NCBI GenBank assembly: GCA_937775265.1
Contig: CALKBV010000005.1
Span: 1 to 60,743 of the forward strand
Source: an uncultured Pseudomonadales bacterium
GTDB taxonomy: Bacteria > Pseudomonadota > Gammaproteobacteria > Pseudomonadales > Azotimanducaceae
DNA length: 60,743 nucleotides
Reading direction: 5' to 3'
A program made the position numbers and the translations under genes. Below the pieces are notes generated by a model. It ran no database searches and was not told the DNA's origin. It saw only the letters and a list, made by a program, of their open reading frames with translations. Of the stretch, positions 8,725 through 17,483 are shown piece by piece (positions within the stretch are counted from its first letter, which is position 1; each line of letters starts with the position of its first letter).

Positions 8725-9894
8725 ATGGGTTCTGACCCTTTTGTGTTTTCATTTTTCCTGATCTTTGCGTGTGCAGGGATCCTTGCAACGCTGGCACTAT
8801 TTACGCGCCAGCCGCTTATCGTCATGTACATCGTCACCGGGATGATTCTTGGTCCATCCGGCACGGCACTTATTGATAACCCAGAGCTCATTAGCAGTAT
8901 CGCCAAGTTCGGGATTATTTTCTTACTGTTCCTGCTCGGTCTCGATATGCAGCCCGCGAAGTTAATTAAGACCCTACGTAGCGCAATGCTGGTGGGTGTT
9001 GGCAGTTCTTTGGTCTTTTTTGCGGTGGGTTTTTCGATCGCATCAGTCTTCGGCTACTCCATGACTGAAACGATCATCATCGGCATCGCCATGATGTTCA
9101 GCAGTACTATTATCGGAATCAAATTACTGCCGACAACGGTGCTGCATCATCGCCACACCGGTGAACTGATGATCAGCCTACTGCTGATCCAGGATCTAAT
9201 AGCAATTATCGTACTACTGGTGATTACCGGTGGATTAATGGAATTTGATGGTGTCGCCAAAATCGCGAGAGTTTTAGTCAGCCTGCCTCTGCTGGTCCTG
9301 TTTTCATGGCTATTCGTAAAGTATATCCTTCTGCCATTGCTGGAAAAGTTCGACGCCTTCCATGAATATATTTTTCTGGTTGCGATTGCCTGGTGTTTGG
9401 GGCTGGCCGAACTCTCTGAGCTGGCTGGCCTGTCACTTGAAATTGGTGCCTTCATCGCCGGCGTGACTATTGCCACAAGCCCTATCGCTCTCTACATCGC
9501 TGATCACCTGAAACCGCTCCGGGACTTTTTCCTCGTGTTATTTTTCTTCTCGATTGGCGCAGGGTTCCATATGGATCTTCTGGCTGAAGTCATCATACCT
9601 GCAGCTGTCATCGCCACCGTCATACTCGCGTTGAAGCCTGTCACCTTCAAGTTCATGTTAAGACGGATGAGTGAAACAAGCGCGTTGGGATGGGAAACAG
9701 GATTCCGCCTTGGCCAGATCAGTGAATTCTCATTGCTGATTGCGTTTGTCGCGACGGCACAAAACCTGATCAGCCAGGAGGCCTCTCACCTGATACAGGC
9801 TACCGCTATCCTGACTTTTTTGGCGTCTTCATACCTGGTGGTGTTTCGATACCCCACGCCTATTGCTGTCAATGATCGACTGCGCAGGGACTAA
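8725..9894 (+). CDS. Kef-type monovalent cation:proton antiporter, transport domain only
   Basis: The 389-residue protein is the membrane domain of the CPA2 family, with about twelve hydrophobic helices. The signature stretch FGIIFLLFLLGLDM and the ion-binding region GLSLEIGAFIAGVTIA followed by LKPLRDFFLVLFFFSIG are clear. It lacks the C-terminal RCK/TrkA-N nucleotide-binding domain of KefB/KefC, so it would not be gated by glutathione adducts in the KefC manner. It probably exchanges potassium or sodium for protons in the inner membrane. The ATG at 8725 opens 59 bases after the DUF934 stop. Its end overlaps by four bases the end of the convergent reductase gene. Confidence 0.85.
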   Translation: MGSDPFVFSFFLIFACAGILATLALFTRQPLIVMYIVTGMILGPSGTALIDNPELISSIAKFGIIFLLFLLGLDMQPAKLIKTLRSAMLVGVGSSLVFFAVGFSIASVFGYSMTETIIIGIAMMFSSTIIGIKLLPTTVLHHRHTGELMISLLLIQDLIAIIVLLVITGGLMEFDGVAKIARVLVSLPLLVLFSWLFVKYILLPLLEKFDAFHEYIFLVAIAWCLGLAELSELAGLSLEIGAFIAGVTIATSPIALYIADHLKPLRDFFLVLFFFSIGAGFHMDLLAEVIIPAAVIATVILALKPVTFKFMLRRMSETSALGWETGFRLGQISEFSLLIAFVATAQNLISQEASHLIQATAILTFLASSYLVVFRYPTPIAVNDRLRRD

Positions 9895-10889
9895 CCAAGC
9901 GTTTCATGTTTGACCAGCGTACGACCAGCCACTCCACCGGCAAAAATTTTGTCAATTTCACCGGACAGCTGGTTCAGGCCAATTTCAACGACCATGTCCT
10001 CCAGGGAAGACAACTTCCAGTCTGTTCCAAGCATGTTCCAGACGCGGGTTTTTTCCTCGATCGGCAGCGACACGCTGTCGATACCCAGAATGTTCACATT
10101 GCGCAAAATAAAAGGCAGAACCGTGGTGGTGAAAGCAGGCGAGGCAACCAAGCCGCAAATCGCGACACTACCGCCGTAACTTAAACCCTTAATCACGTTA
10201 GTCAGTATCTCGCCACCAACAGTATCAATACCGTGCGCGTACTTCATTGCATCCATGGGTCGGGGGTTTTGCTCAGACAGTGACTGGCGATCAATCACCT
10301 CCTTTGCCCCCAGGCCTTTAAGATAATCTGCCTTGTCCGCCTTGCCACTACTAGCGATAACATCGAACCCCTCTTTAGCCAGCAGAGCGACAGCAACCGA
10401 TCCAACACCACCGGTTGCGCCCGTTACCACCACTGGGCCATCAGAAGGCTTCGCGCCCATCTTAAGGAGTTTGTCGTAGCACAGCGCCGCCGTCAGGCCG
10501 GCCGTGCCAATAATCATACTTTCACGCGCTGTCATTCCAGCAGGCAAAGGCGTGATCCAGCTGGCAGGGACACGAATGAGCTGCCCATACCCGCCCGGGG
10601 TGTTCATCCCCAGGTCAAACCCGATAGCAACAACATCATCGCCAGGTTTAAACAAAGGTGAATTCGATTCGACAACCTGGCCTGCGGCATCTATTCCGGG
10701 CGTATGAGGGTAACTTTTCGTCACGCCGGGCAATCCCTTCGAGGAAAGCGCGTCCTTATAGTTTAGCGATGAGTAATGTACGTTAATGAGCACATCCCCG
10801 CCAGGTAAGTGATCAGTTGTTCGCTCAATGATCTGGTGTGTTACACCGTCCTCGGTCTTCTCTACCCAAAAGGCACTAAAACTGGTCAA
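9891..10889 (-). CDS. acuI: Acrylyl-CoA reductase / YhdH-type NADPH oxidoreductase
   Basis: This 332-residue MDR-superfamily enzyme matches the YhdH/YhfP/AcuI family: SSLNYKDALSSKGLPGV near the N-terminus, the GIDAAG motif, no zinc-ligand set, and a Rossmann NADPH fingerprint VVVTGATGGVGSVAVALLAK. The family reduces acrylyl-CoA to propionyl-CoA with NADPH, which detoxifies acrylyl-CoA formed from DMSP or 3-hydroxypropionate. Other members are only known as quinone-oxidoreductase-like, so the substrate is inferred. The start is a TTG at 10889 with the site CGGAG six bases upstream; no ATG fits better. It lies 14 bases downstream of sohB on the same strand and is probably cotranscribed with it. 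Confidence 0.8.
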   Translation of the reverse strand: MTSFSAFWVEKTEDGVTHQIIERTTDHLPGGDVLINVHYSSLNYKDALSSKGLPGVTKSYPHTPGIDAAGQVVESNSPLFKPGDDVVAIGFDLGMNTPGGYGQLIRVPASWITPLPAGMTARESMIIGTAGLTAALCYDKLLKMGAKPSDGPVVVTGATGGVGSVAVALLAKEGFDVIASSGKADKADYLKGLGAKEVIDRQSLSEQNPRPMDAMKYAHGIDTVGGEILTNVIKGLSYGGSVAICGLVASPAFTTTVLPFILRNVNILGIDSVSLPIEEKTRVWNMLGTDWKLSSLEDMVVEIGLNQLSGEIDKIFAGGVAGRTLVKHETLG

Positions 10890-10903
10890 TATCGTCTCCG
10901 AAC

Positions 10904-11962
10904 TTATTGTATAAATTGGTTAGGCAAGGTCTGCTGCAGCATCGTCTGCCGTGATAACGTGCTACCCATCCATAAACGGGTAACTCGCTCAAAAAGCTTG
11001 TCCATTTTGTTCTTGTGCACTACGTACTTCACCAGGAACACATCCCTGTCAGCACAGCTATCAACAATGTATTCGTCGCTTGTTTTCAACTCATCAACAA
11101 GGTCACGCTCCAGGGCTCTTTTCCCAAACCACGCTTCGCCCGTCGCCACCTTTTCTATATCGACCTGCGGCCTGTTGTCGGACACAAAATCCTTAAACAG
11201 CTCATGAACATCTTCAAGATCGTCGACAAATTTTTCACGGGCTTTATCGGTATTTTCACCAAACAGTGTCAACGTTCTTTTGTATTCACCGGCTGTTAGG
11301 ATTTCAACATCGATGTCGTTTTTCTTCAAAACACGATGAAAGTTAGGGATCTGGGCAACCACACCAATCGAGCCTAACAGGGAGAAAGGTGCAGCAATGA
11401 TTTTATTAGCGATGCAAGCCATCATGTATCCGCCACTGGCCGCCACTTTGTCTACTGCGACGGTCAGAGGAACAGATTTATTTCTGATTCTCTGGAGCTG
11501 TGACGCCGCGAGCCCGTAGCCATGGACTACGCCACCAGGGCTTTCAAGACGAACCAGCACTTCATCCTGCTCCTCTGCAACTGACAGGATCGCGGTTATT
11601 TCTTCCCTAAGGTTAACGACCTCAGATGCCTGGACATCGCCGACAAAGTCTAAGACAAACATTCGGGGCTTGGGCCCTTCACCCTGCTTCAGATCTTTCT
11701 TCTGTGTTTTGTGCTTCTCTTTTTCTTTCTTCTTTTCTTCCTTTGCATCCTTCTTAAGCAACTCAGGGTTCAACACAATCGATTTCAAACTATGGGTAAT
11801 CCCCTCCAAAGAATCATTGAGGTTTTTAACTTCAATATGCCCAACATCTGGATCCTTTTGTTTCTGCGCCGAGCCTAAGATAACGACAATAACGACCAGA
11901 ATCGACATCAATACCGTCACTGATTTTGCTAGAAACAAACCATATTCAATCAAAAACTCCAA
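10904..11962 (-). CDS. sohB: SohB-type signal-peptide-peptidase-like serine protease
   Basis: The 352-residue protein has an N-terminal membrane anchor (about residues 8-30), a charged lysine/glutamate-rich linker (KDAKEEKKKEKEKHKTQKK) and an S49 peptidase domain. The catalytic serine lies in KVAASGGYMMACIANKI and the general-base lysine is expected in the EYKRTLTLFGENTDK segment, the pattern of the S49 Ser-Lys dyad. The family is periplasm-facing and degrades membrane-derived peptides or misfolded envelope proteins. The length agrees with E. coli SohB. The start is TTG at 11962 after caggag. Confidence 0.88.
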   Translation of the reverse strand: MEFLIEYGLFLAKSVTVLMSILVVIVVILGSAQKQKDPDVGHIEVKNLNDSLEGITHSLKSIVLNPELLKKDAKEEKKKEKEKHKTQKKDLKQGEGPKPRMFVLDFVGDVQASEVVNLREEITAILSVAEEQDEVLVRLESPGGVVHGYGLAASQLQRIRNKSVPLTVAVDKVAASGGYMMACIANKIIAAPFSLLGSIGVVAQIPNFHRVLKKNDIDVEILTAGEYKRTLTLFGENTDKAREKFVDDLEDVHELFKDFVSDNRPQVDIEKVATGEAWFGKRALERDLVDELKTSDEYIVDSCADRDVFLVKYVVHKNKMDKLFERVTRLWMGSTLSRQTMLQQTLPNQFIQ

Positions 11963-12040
11963 TTAAAAAAACTCCTGAAATACAAGACTGCACATGCTAC
12001 CACAATCTCCCTTATAGGCAGCCCGGTAAGGGCCCGAGGG

Positions 12041-14047
12041 ATGTATACTTCAGGCATGCGTAGATCAATGCACCCGAGTTTACTGGCGACCCTTATTTTC
12101 GTGATCACGCTGGGTACCTACGCTGCGACTATGCCAAGGTCTATCACCCTGGAAGATGCCGGCCTTTTCCAGATGGTTTGTTACCACGACGGTCTCGCAC
12201 ACCCCCCCGGCTATCCGCTTTTTGCCCTCGCCTGCAGTACATTGGTTATCTCTCCTGAGGTGATGAATGGGAACCTGGTTTCTGCGCTGTTCGGGGCATT
12301 TACTATCGTTGTGTTTTTCCTTCTGTTGCTGTCTGTAACTCGCAGTAGGATAATCGCAACAAGTGCCGCGCTGGCCTACGCCTTTACTGCGACTTTTTGG
12401 GCGCAATCGATCATTGTTGAAGTTTATAGCCTGGCCGCGCTTCTGTTGTTTCTGTGCTGGACTACGCTGGACAGGTTTGTGCAACACAAGCGGGAAGTTG
12501 ACTGGTTCCTGGCTTGCCTGATTTTTGGACTGGCCCTATCCAACCACTGGCCCCTGATCCTACTTTCGGCACCGGCCCTGCTAGCGGTCGTTTGGCCAGA
12601 GGTCAGGCCGCTGTTGTTTAAACTGACCAATTCGCGATTTCTTTTACTGACCCTTCTTTCCTTTGTCTTGGGATTGACACCCTACTTTTATCTAGTCACA
12701 CGACCGGATGAGGTATTCGGCGTCTTCGGACAGATCAACAGCTTTAGCGAATTTGTAGACTATGTTTCGCGCAGCGCTTACAACGACGACAAGCCAGGTA
12801 CGGGGATTGCAGACAAACTGGCGTTTCTCAGTTGGCTGCCACTGGAAACTATCCGGCAAATAGGCTTTCCTCTCTCGCTGCTTGCGGCAGTAGGGGCCTA
12901 CTACAGCTTCAAGACAGCTCCTCGTCATCAGGCTATTGCATTTCTATTGAACTATCTGGGTTGCACCTTTTTGTTAACGCTGGCTCTTGGATTTGAATTC
13001 GACCGGAACAGCCAAGCAATATTTATGCCCTATCCCATCACCGCTTACGGGAGCCTGGCTATCTGGCTGGGGTACGGCCTGCTTGCAATCTCATCATTAC
13101 ACCACTCACTGGCCAACAAGGTCACACAGGGTGCGCTCGGTTTATTGATCGTACTTACTATTGCGCTCACAAACCTGCCTTCCAATAACCGGAGCGAAGA
13201 CTCGTGGGTAGAGGACTACTTCACATTACTCCTGGGCTCTCTTCCCAAGGACGCTGTTTTATTTGTTGACGGAGACTTACTGTCTTTTCCTGTTGGATAC
13301 CTGCACTACGTGAAGGGACTCAGACCAGATATCAGCTTATATAATTGGAACAGCCTGACATTTCCCGATCGACTAACCCCTGTCGGCACATCGCAGCCGA
13401 TACGGGAACGGGAGCTCACACAATTCATTGAGGAAAGTAACAGGCCCATCGTCACCATCGAAACAAAGTTTTCACCAGTGAGCAGCTACGGCCTCTACGA
13501 CCAATTCCAATTGGATGGCATAGGCAACGCTTACCTGCTACCAGAGGCAGAAGCATTCCTTGATACATTATCTGACATGTATGACGAAGGACGTATTTTT
13601 CGCCCGCAGGAACTTGAACTGGCAGAGTTCATTTTCGCCAGTTTTACGAAGCTTTACATCAGATACCAGAAGCAAGAACTCATCACCCTGAATACTGAGC
13701 AACGAAAGAGGTTCAATCGCCTGCTAGGCACTTTTTCAGGGAAGATGATGCTGATCGAGGATGAACTGGGTCGCACAGACAGGACTCCTAACAAGCCATT
13801 GCTCACGAAGGTCGCTACTGCAGCAGGCCTCCAGATGCCCACGCACATCATAAAAAAACAGCAGGCGCGTTACTTCTACTACTCTGCCAAAATACTTCTC
13901 CTCGAGCCGCCAGAGACCGAAGAAGCATTGCGACAACTAGCGCAGTCAATCAATCTCTTCCCTGCAACAGCCAACCTGGCTTACTGCCTAAGGAATGAAC
14001 TGCTAGATATCGAAAACAGCAACGGATGCGATTCGTTCACACGGTAG
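12041..14047 (+). CDS. DUF2723 multi-spanning membrane protein (GT-C-like)
   Basis: The 668-residue protein has about eleven to twelve hydrophobic helices in its N-terminal two thirds and a soluble C-terminal part. The N-terminal region, PRSITLEDAGLFQMVCYHDG followed by HPPGYPLF, is the DUF2723 signature: an acidic residue in the first loop and the HPPGYP motif. This topology is that of GT-C glycosyltransferases that use polyprenyl-phosphate sugars, and the family has been grouped with protein O-mannosyltransferase-like enzymes; direct proof of activity is lacking for most members. An ATG at 12056 could also be the start. The next gene overlaps its 3' end by 22 bases. Confidence 0.75.
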   Translation: MYTSGMRRSMHPSLLATLIFVITLGTYAATMPRSITLEDAGLFQMVCYHDGLAHPPGYPLFALACSTLVISPEVMNGNLVSALFGAFTIVVFFLLLLSVTRSRIIATSAALAYAFTATFWAQSIIVEVYSLAALLLFLCWTTLDRFVQHKREVDWFLACLIFGLALSNHWPLILLSAPALLAVVWPEVRPLLFKLTNSRFLLLTLLSFVLGLTPYFYLVTRPDEVFGVFGQINSFSEFVDYVSRSAYNDDKPGTGIADKLAFLSWLPLETIRQIGFPLSLLAAVGAYYSFKTAPRHQAIAFLLNYLGCTFLLTLALGFEFDRNSQAIFMPYPITAYGSLAIWLGYGLLAISSLHHSLANKVTQGALGLLIVLTIALTNLPSNNRSEDSWVEDYFTLLLGSLPKDAVLFVDGDLLSFPVGYLHYVKGLRPDISLYNWNSLTFPDRLTPVGTSQPIRERELTQFIEESNRPIVTIETKFSPVSSYGLYDQFQLDGIGNAYLLPEAEAFLDTLSDMYDEGRIFRPQELELAEFIFASFTKLYIRYQKQELITLNTEQRKRFNRLLGTFSGKMMLIEDELGRTDRTPNKPLLTKVATAAGLQMPTHIIKKQQARYFYYSAKILLLEPPETEEALRQLAQSINLFPATANLAYCLRNELLDIENSNGCDSFTR

Positions 14048-14448
14048 GTAAACTGGGGTCATATCATATACATCCAACGGGTATCCCAACTGTGCTATCG
14101 GAACTGCTTACAGAAAAACAAAAGGTGCTTGAGCCTCATTTCAAACCTGGTTTACTCCAGCGAAACTCGACGGTTTTCCAGTTCAGGTTTACCAAAGACG
14201 AAGATTTCTTTCTTTGTGTATCGCAAGATACATTCAGCTTTAATGAGGGTAGCGCAACCGATCCGACGCTCACGTTGTATCTGGACCATCATGAAACCTG
14301 CTGGCAACTGCTAATGGGAACGCACGATGGGATGGAAGCATTTATGAACGGCCAGTATAGAGCAGATGGGAACATCGTGCTGAGTCAACTATTGCTCTAT
14401 CTGTTCAAAAGCGCTGACCCGACCGTCGTCTTCAAGGTTCAGGACTAA
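14026..14448 (+). CDS. SCP2 sterol-binding domain protein
   Basis: The 140-residue product is mostly one SCP2-like lipid-binding domain: FQFRFTKDEDFFLCVSQDTFSF is followed by DPTLTLYLDHHETCWQLLMG and the terminal GMEAFMNGQYRADGNIVLSQLLLYLF, the usual 'G-x-l-x-a-d-G-d' ending of the fold. Bacterial single-domain SCP2 proteins bind acyl chains or isoprenoids; the ligand here is unknown. The ATG overlaps the preceding membrane-protein gene, which suggests coupling. A later GTG at the VLSELL segment would give a shorter protein that still contains the whole domain. Confidence 0.7.
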   Translation: MRFVHTVGKLGSYHIHPTGIPTVLSELLTEKQKVLEPHFKPGLLQRNSTVFQFRFTKDEDFFLCVSQDTFSFNEGSATDPTLTLYLDHHETCWQLLMGTHDGMEAFMNGQYRADGNIVLSQLLLYLFKSADPTVVFKVQD

Positions 14449-14460
14449 CCCCACATTCCA

Positions 14461-15294
14461 TCAGACGGGAATGCCACGCTGCGACAAATACTCATCGATT
14501 AACCATCGACTGATGGCGAACTTTCCTGGAATCAAAGGGAGGTCAGTGCAGGGAAACCAATCTGCTTCCGCTATCTCATCCTCCTGCAAAACAATATCGC
14601 CCGACTGATACTCCGCGTGAAACCCGAGCATCAGCGAATTAGGGAATGGCCATGGCTGGCTACCACGGTAGCTGAGGTTATTTACGTTTACTCCAACTTC
14701 TTCTTTCACCTCTCTAATGACCGTTTCTTCGATCGATTCGCCTGGCTCGACAAACCCGGCCAGCGTGCTGAAAAGTCCTTCCGGGAACATATGGTTACGC
14801 CCAAGAAGGACTTCATCACCTTTATGCACAAGAACGATAATGGATGGAGATAGCCTTGGATAAAAGTTCAATTTACACCCGGCACACACAGTAGAACGAT
14901 CGCTTTGACTCTCTGTGGTGGCCTCGCCGCAACGACCGCAGAATTGATGGCAGCGATACCAGTCGCAAATTTGTAGCGCCCTACCTGCCAGATTGAACAG
15001 TGTCCTGTCTATATTCTGAATATTCATGCGAAGGTTCGAGAACCCCTCTGTGCCGGGCCCTGCGGCCTCCACGGCGAAGCATTCCTTCCCCCCCAGCATT
15101 CCCATGTAATGCTCATGAACTCCCTCGAACTGACCAAGCTCTTCAAGAGTAGCGGGACGCCATGCTTCGTTTTCATCAACAAGCTGCAGGATGTTGTTGT
15201 TATGGCAAACAAAATAACTTGCCTCGGCTAGCCCTGCTGCCTTGGTCCCAGGTAAAAAGCTGAGGTCAGGCTCAGGCCAATAGAATCCACTCAT
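14461..15294 (-). CDS. nudC: NADH pyrophosphatase / NAD-cap hydrolase NudC
   Basis: The 277-residue enzyme hydrolyses NAD(H) to NMN(H) and AMP and removes the NAD cap from RNA. It has the N-terminal NudC domain, a four-cysteine zinc ribbon (CHQFCGRCG and CAGC, about residues 114-140), and a Nudix box GFVEPGESIEETVIREVKEEVG. After the box comes SQPWPFPNSLMLGF, which matches the NudC SQPWPFPxS motif that sets NADH specificity. Its ATG overlaps the dnaQ stop by four bases, so the two are translationally coupled. Confidence 0.93.
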   Translation of the reverse strand: MSGFYWPEPDLSFLPGTKAAGLAEASYFVCHNNNILQLVDENEAWRPATLEELGQFEGVHEHYMGMLGGKECFAVEAAGPGTEGFSNLRMNIQNIDRTLFNLAGRALQICDWYRCHQFCGRCGEATTESQSDRSTVCAGCKLNFYPRLSPSIIVLVHKGDEVLLGRNHMFPEGLFSTLAGFVEPGESIEETVIREVKEEVGVNVNNLSYRGSQPWPFPNSLMLGFHAEYQSGDIVLQEDEIAEADWFPCTDLPLIPGKFAISRWLIDEYLSQRGIPV

Positions 15295-16013
15295 CCTGTC
15301 TCTCCAGTAATGTTACTGCGCCAGACTGCACCCGCTTCACCTTTCTCATCCAGATGATCCAGCTTATTTTCGTGCGCACTCAGCTCCTCTTCATCTGCCT
15401 TGATAACTTTAAGGCGAGGCCTGTCTGCATCTAATTCAACTCTAGTATTCAAGCCCTTCTGATTATTTAGCTCTTCTCCCAGACCCAGCGTTACCTGACC
15501 ACCGGTTAAGAGCAGATACACATCTGCGAGAATTTCTGCATCCAGCAAAGCCCCGTGAAGTTGCCGCTGTGAATTGTCGACGCTATATCGTTTGCAAAGC
15601 GCATCAAGGCTATTTTTCTGACCCGGATGTTTGTTTCTCGCCAACGCAAGGCTATCTATCACGCTACAGTAGTCCGTTAGCTTACCCAGTGAAGGGTCAA
15701 GCAAGCGCATCTCACGATTCAAGAACCCGATATCAAATGCAGAGTTGTGGATAATGAGTTCACTGCCATCAACAAACTGTAGAAAGTTTTCCCACACATC
15801 TGCAAAGAGGGGTTTGTCGGCAAGGAACTGGCTGGTTATACCGTGTACTTCGAGCGCACCATCATCGCTTTCCCGCTCCGGGTTGATGTACTGGTGAAAA
15901 TGCCTGCGGGTTAACTTCCTTGCGACAATTTCCACACACCCAATTTCCAGAATTCGATGACCTGCCTCGATTTCTAGTCCTGTCGTTTCAGTATCCAGTA
16001 CTACCTGTCGCAT
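15291..16013 (-). CDS. dnaQ: DNA polymerase III epsilon subunit, proofreading exonuclease
   Basis: The 240-residue protein is the 3'-5' exonuclease of the replicase. All DEDDh motifs are visible: VLDTETTGLE (Exo I), HNSAFDIGFLNREM (Exo II) and HGALLDAEILADVYL (Exo III). The C-terminal stretch beyond residue 185 is the region that binds the alpha subunit. It sits downstream of rnhA as in many gammaproteobacteria, but here rnhA and dnaQ point the same way and are separated by a palindromic element of about 140 bases. The ATG at 16013 is close to that element, so its transcription may be affected by it. Confidence 0.95.
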   Translation of the reverse strand: MRQVVLDTETTGLEIEAGHRILEIGCVEIVARKLTRRHFHQYINPERESDDGALEVHGITSQFLADKPLFADVWENFLQFVDGSELIIHNSAFDIGFLNREMRLLDPSLGKLTDYCSVIDSLALARNKHPGQKNSLDALCKRYSVDNSQRQLHGALLDAEILADVYLLLTGGQVTLGLGEELNNQKGLNTRVELDADRPRLKVIKADEEELSAHENKLDHLDEKGEAGAVWRSNITGETG

Positions 16014-16026
16014 CTGCCCTCACCTA

Positions 16027-16170
16027 TGGAACCTCTGATTAAGAGGATATTTTTGTCAGGGCAAGGAAGAGGCGCGCGAAGGAAATTTGTTAACATGATG
16101 TAAGTTAACAAATTTCTGAGTACACGTCTGACGCCGTACTGGCGAAAATAGACCTTAATCAGAGGTCCCC
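16027..16170. mobile_element. MITE-like palindromic element between dnaQ and rnhA
   Basis: About 142 bases are framed by inverted ends: 16028-16043 (ggaacctctgattaag) and 16154-16169 (complement identical except for one base). The centre is a perfect 13-base hairpin (16082-16094 and 16104-16116, GAAATTTGTTAAC) with a 9-base loop. The sequence between ends and hairpin is also partly complementary, so the whole element can fold on itself. A TA dinucleotide flanks both ends, consistent with insertion at TA. There is no coding frame. These are the features of a miniature inverted-repeat transposable element; the parent transposase family is not known to me. Confidence 0.7.
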
Positions 16171-16605
16171 TAGTTCATCAATGCCGCGATTGGCCAGGGC
16201 ATCCGCCCGTTCGTTTTCAAGATGACCGCTATGACCCTTTACCCAGCGCCAGTCAACATTGTGAGTTTCACACAATTCATCCAGCCGTTCCCACAAATCC
16301 CTATTCTTGACCGGTTGCCTACTGGCATTCTTCCAGCCTTTCGCTTTCCAGCCTTTAATCCACTCGGTGATTCCCTTGCGCACATATTGGGAATCAGTTG
16401 TCAGCACAATGCTTGAAGCCCGGTTTAGCGCTTCGAGCCCACGAATAGCAGAAGTGAGCTCCATCCTGTTATTGGTTGTATCAGGCTCACCGCCCCAGAG
16501 TTCCTTCTCGGTTTTGCCTGAACGAAGGAGCACACCCCAACCGCCCGGACCTGGATTACCCCGACATGCACCATCTGTAAATATTTGAACTTCTCTGTCA
16601 ATCAT
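16159..16605 (-). CDS. rnhA: Ribonuclease HI
   Basis: The 148-residue enzyme degrades the RNA strand of RNA-DNA hybrids, for example Okazaki primers and R-loops. The DEDD metal-binding residues are present: [15 protein letters not shown] (Asp), [12 protein letters not shown] (Glu), LTTDSQYV (Asp) and [15 protein letters not shown] (His and Asp). Its ATG overlaps the methyltransferase stop by four bases. The last codons (GDL) and the stop codon TGA lie inside the right end of the MITE-like element, so the C-terminus seems to have been set by that insertion. Confidence 0.95.
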   Translation of the reverse strand: MIDREVQIFTDGACRGNPGPGGWGVLLRSGKTEKELWGGEPDTTNNRMELTSAIRGLEALNRASSIVLTTDSQYVRKGITEWIKGWKAKGWKNASRQPVKNRDLWERLDELCETHNVDWRWVKGHSGHLENERADALANRGIDELGDL

Positions 16606-17402
16606 CGTTCACGCTGACCAGAATCATGTTCCACCTTCGTCAAGCTATCGTGTTTCACAGAGCGCACCGCACTCAACCGGCCGAACGCCTGATGCCGGCT
16701 CCAGACAGGCTTGATGGAATGCACGGCACCGACGTGTTTCCTGGCGACAATCACGTAAACTGATCCAATAGGCAGGTTAAGGGTTCGGCTGACCCCATGA
16801 GAATAGTCGTTAACATCACCAAGATACTGACTGACAGGGGGGCGATAGATCGAGTACTGCGCTCTGTCGATTTTAAAGTCCAGCAGGTTAAGCCAGTCCA
16901 TTAATCGCCCAGGTCTAATGAACGCACCATTCCAGGGGGCAACACTTTTATAGCGCGTGGAGCGCACAATGGTTCGCCAGGCTCCCCACAGACTCATTGG
17001 GTTGAATCCAACGATCACGATATGACCCATCGGAAGAGTAGCCCTGGCCACCTCTCGCAGGATTTTTTGCGGCGATTCCGCGAAATCAAGAAGATGATGC
17101 AAAAGCGCGACATCTATACTGTCATTGGCGAACGGCAGCTGGGTAGGATTTGATACCAAGCCAGCTTTCGTCTTCTCCAGATTGATAATGATCTTGTTTT
17201 GAATCGGACTGGCATCATGCAACACACTGTCCTGAACGCTAAACTGTGCAAGGTGGTAGCCAAAGAGCCCAGGTAATAGTTGCTCGAGCATCGCCAATTC
17301 GGTCTTCAGCACGTGTCTGCCCAAATCTGAGGCGAACCACGACCGGATATCTTGCAGTACCCACTGCGACGATTTGCTCAGGGCCGAAAAATCATTGTGC
17401 AT
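16602..17402 (-). CDS. SAM-dependent methyltransferase-fold protein (rnhA neighbour)
   Basis: The 266-residue protein has a class I methyltransferase-like region ([32 protein letters not shown], then [15 protein letters not shown]), which matches motifs IV-VI of the fold. Motif I, the glycine-rich SAM loop, is poorly conserved, so enzymatic activity is uncertain. Genes of this family lie next to gloB, rnhA and dnaQ in Pseudomonas and relatives; gloB is absent here. The function in that neighbourhood is not established. The start ATG lies 81 bases from the divergent mltD start. Confidence 0.8.
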   Translation of the reverse strand: MHNDFSALSKSSQWVLQDIRSWFASDLGRHVLKTELAMLEQLLPGLFGYHLAQFSVQDSVLHDASPIQNKIIINLEKTKAGLVSNPTQLPFANDSIDVALLHHLLDFAESPQKILREVARATLPMGHIVIVGFNPMSLWGAWRTIVRSTRYKSVAPWNGAFIRPGRLMDWLNLLDFKIDRAQYSIYRPPVSQYLGDVNDYSHGVSRTLNLPIGSVYVIVARKHVGAVHSIKPVWSRHQAFGRLSAVRSVKHDSLTKVEHDSGQRER

Positions 17403-17483
17403 ATCAGTGTGTTCAATAGGTGCTTAATTATTATAATGGAAGATTGATGTCTTACTACATGGAAGTTCAGGGGTCTCCTGGTT

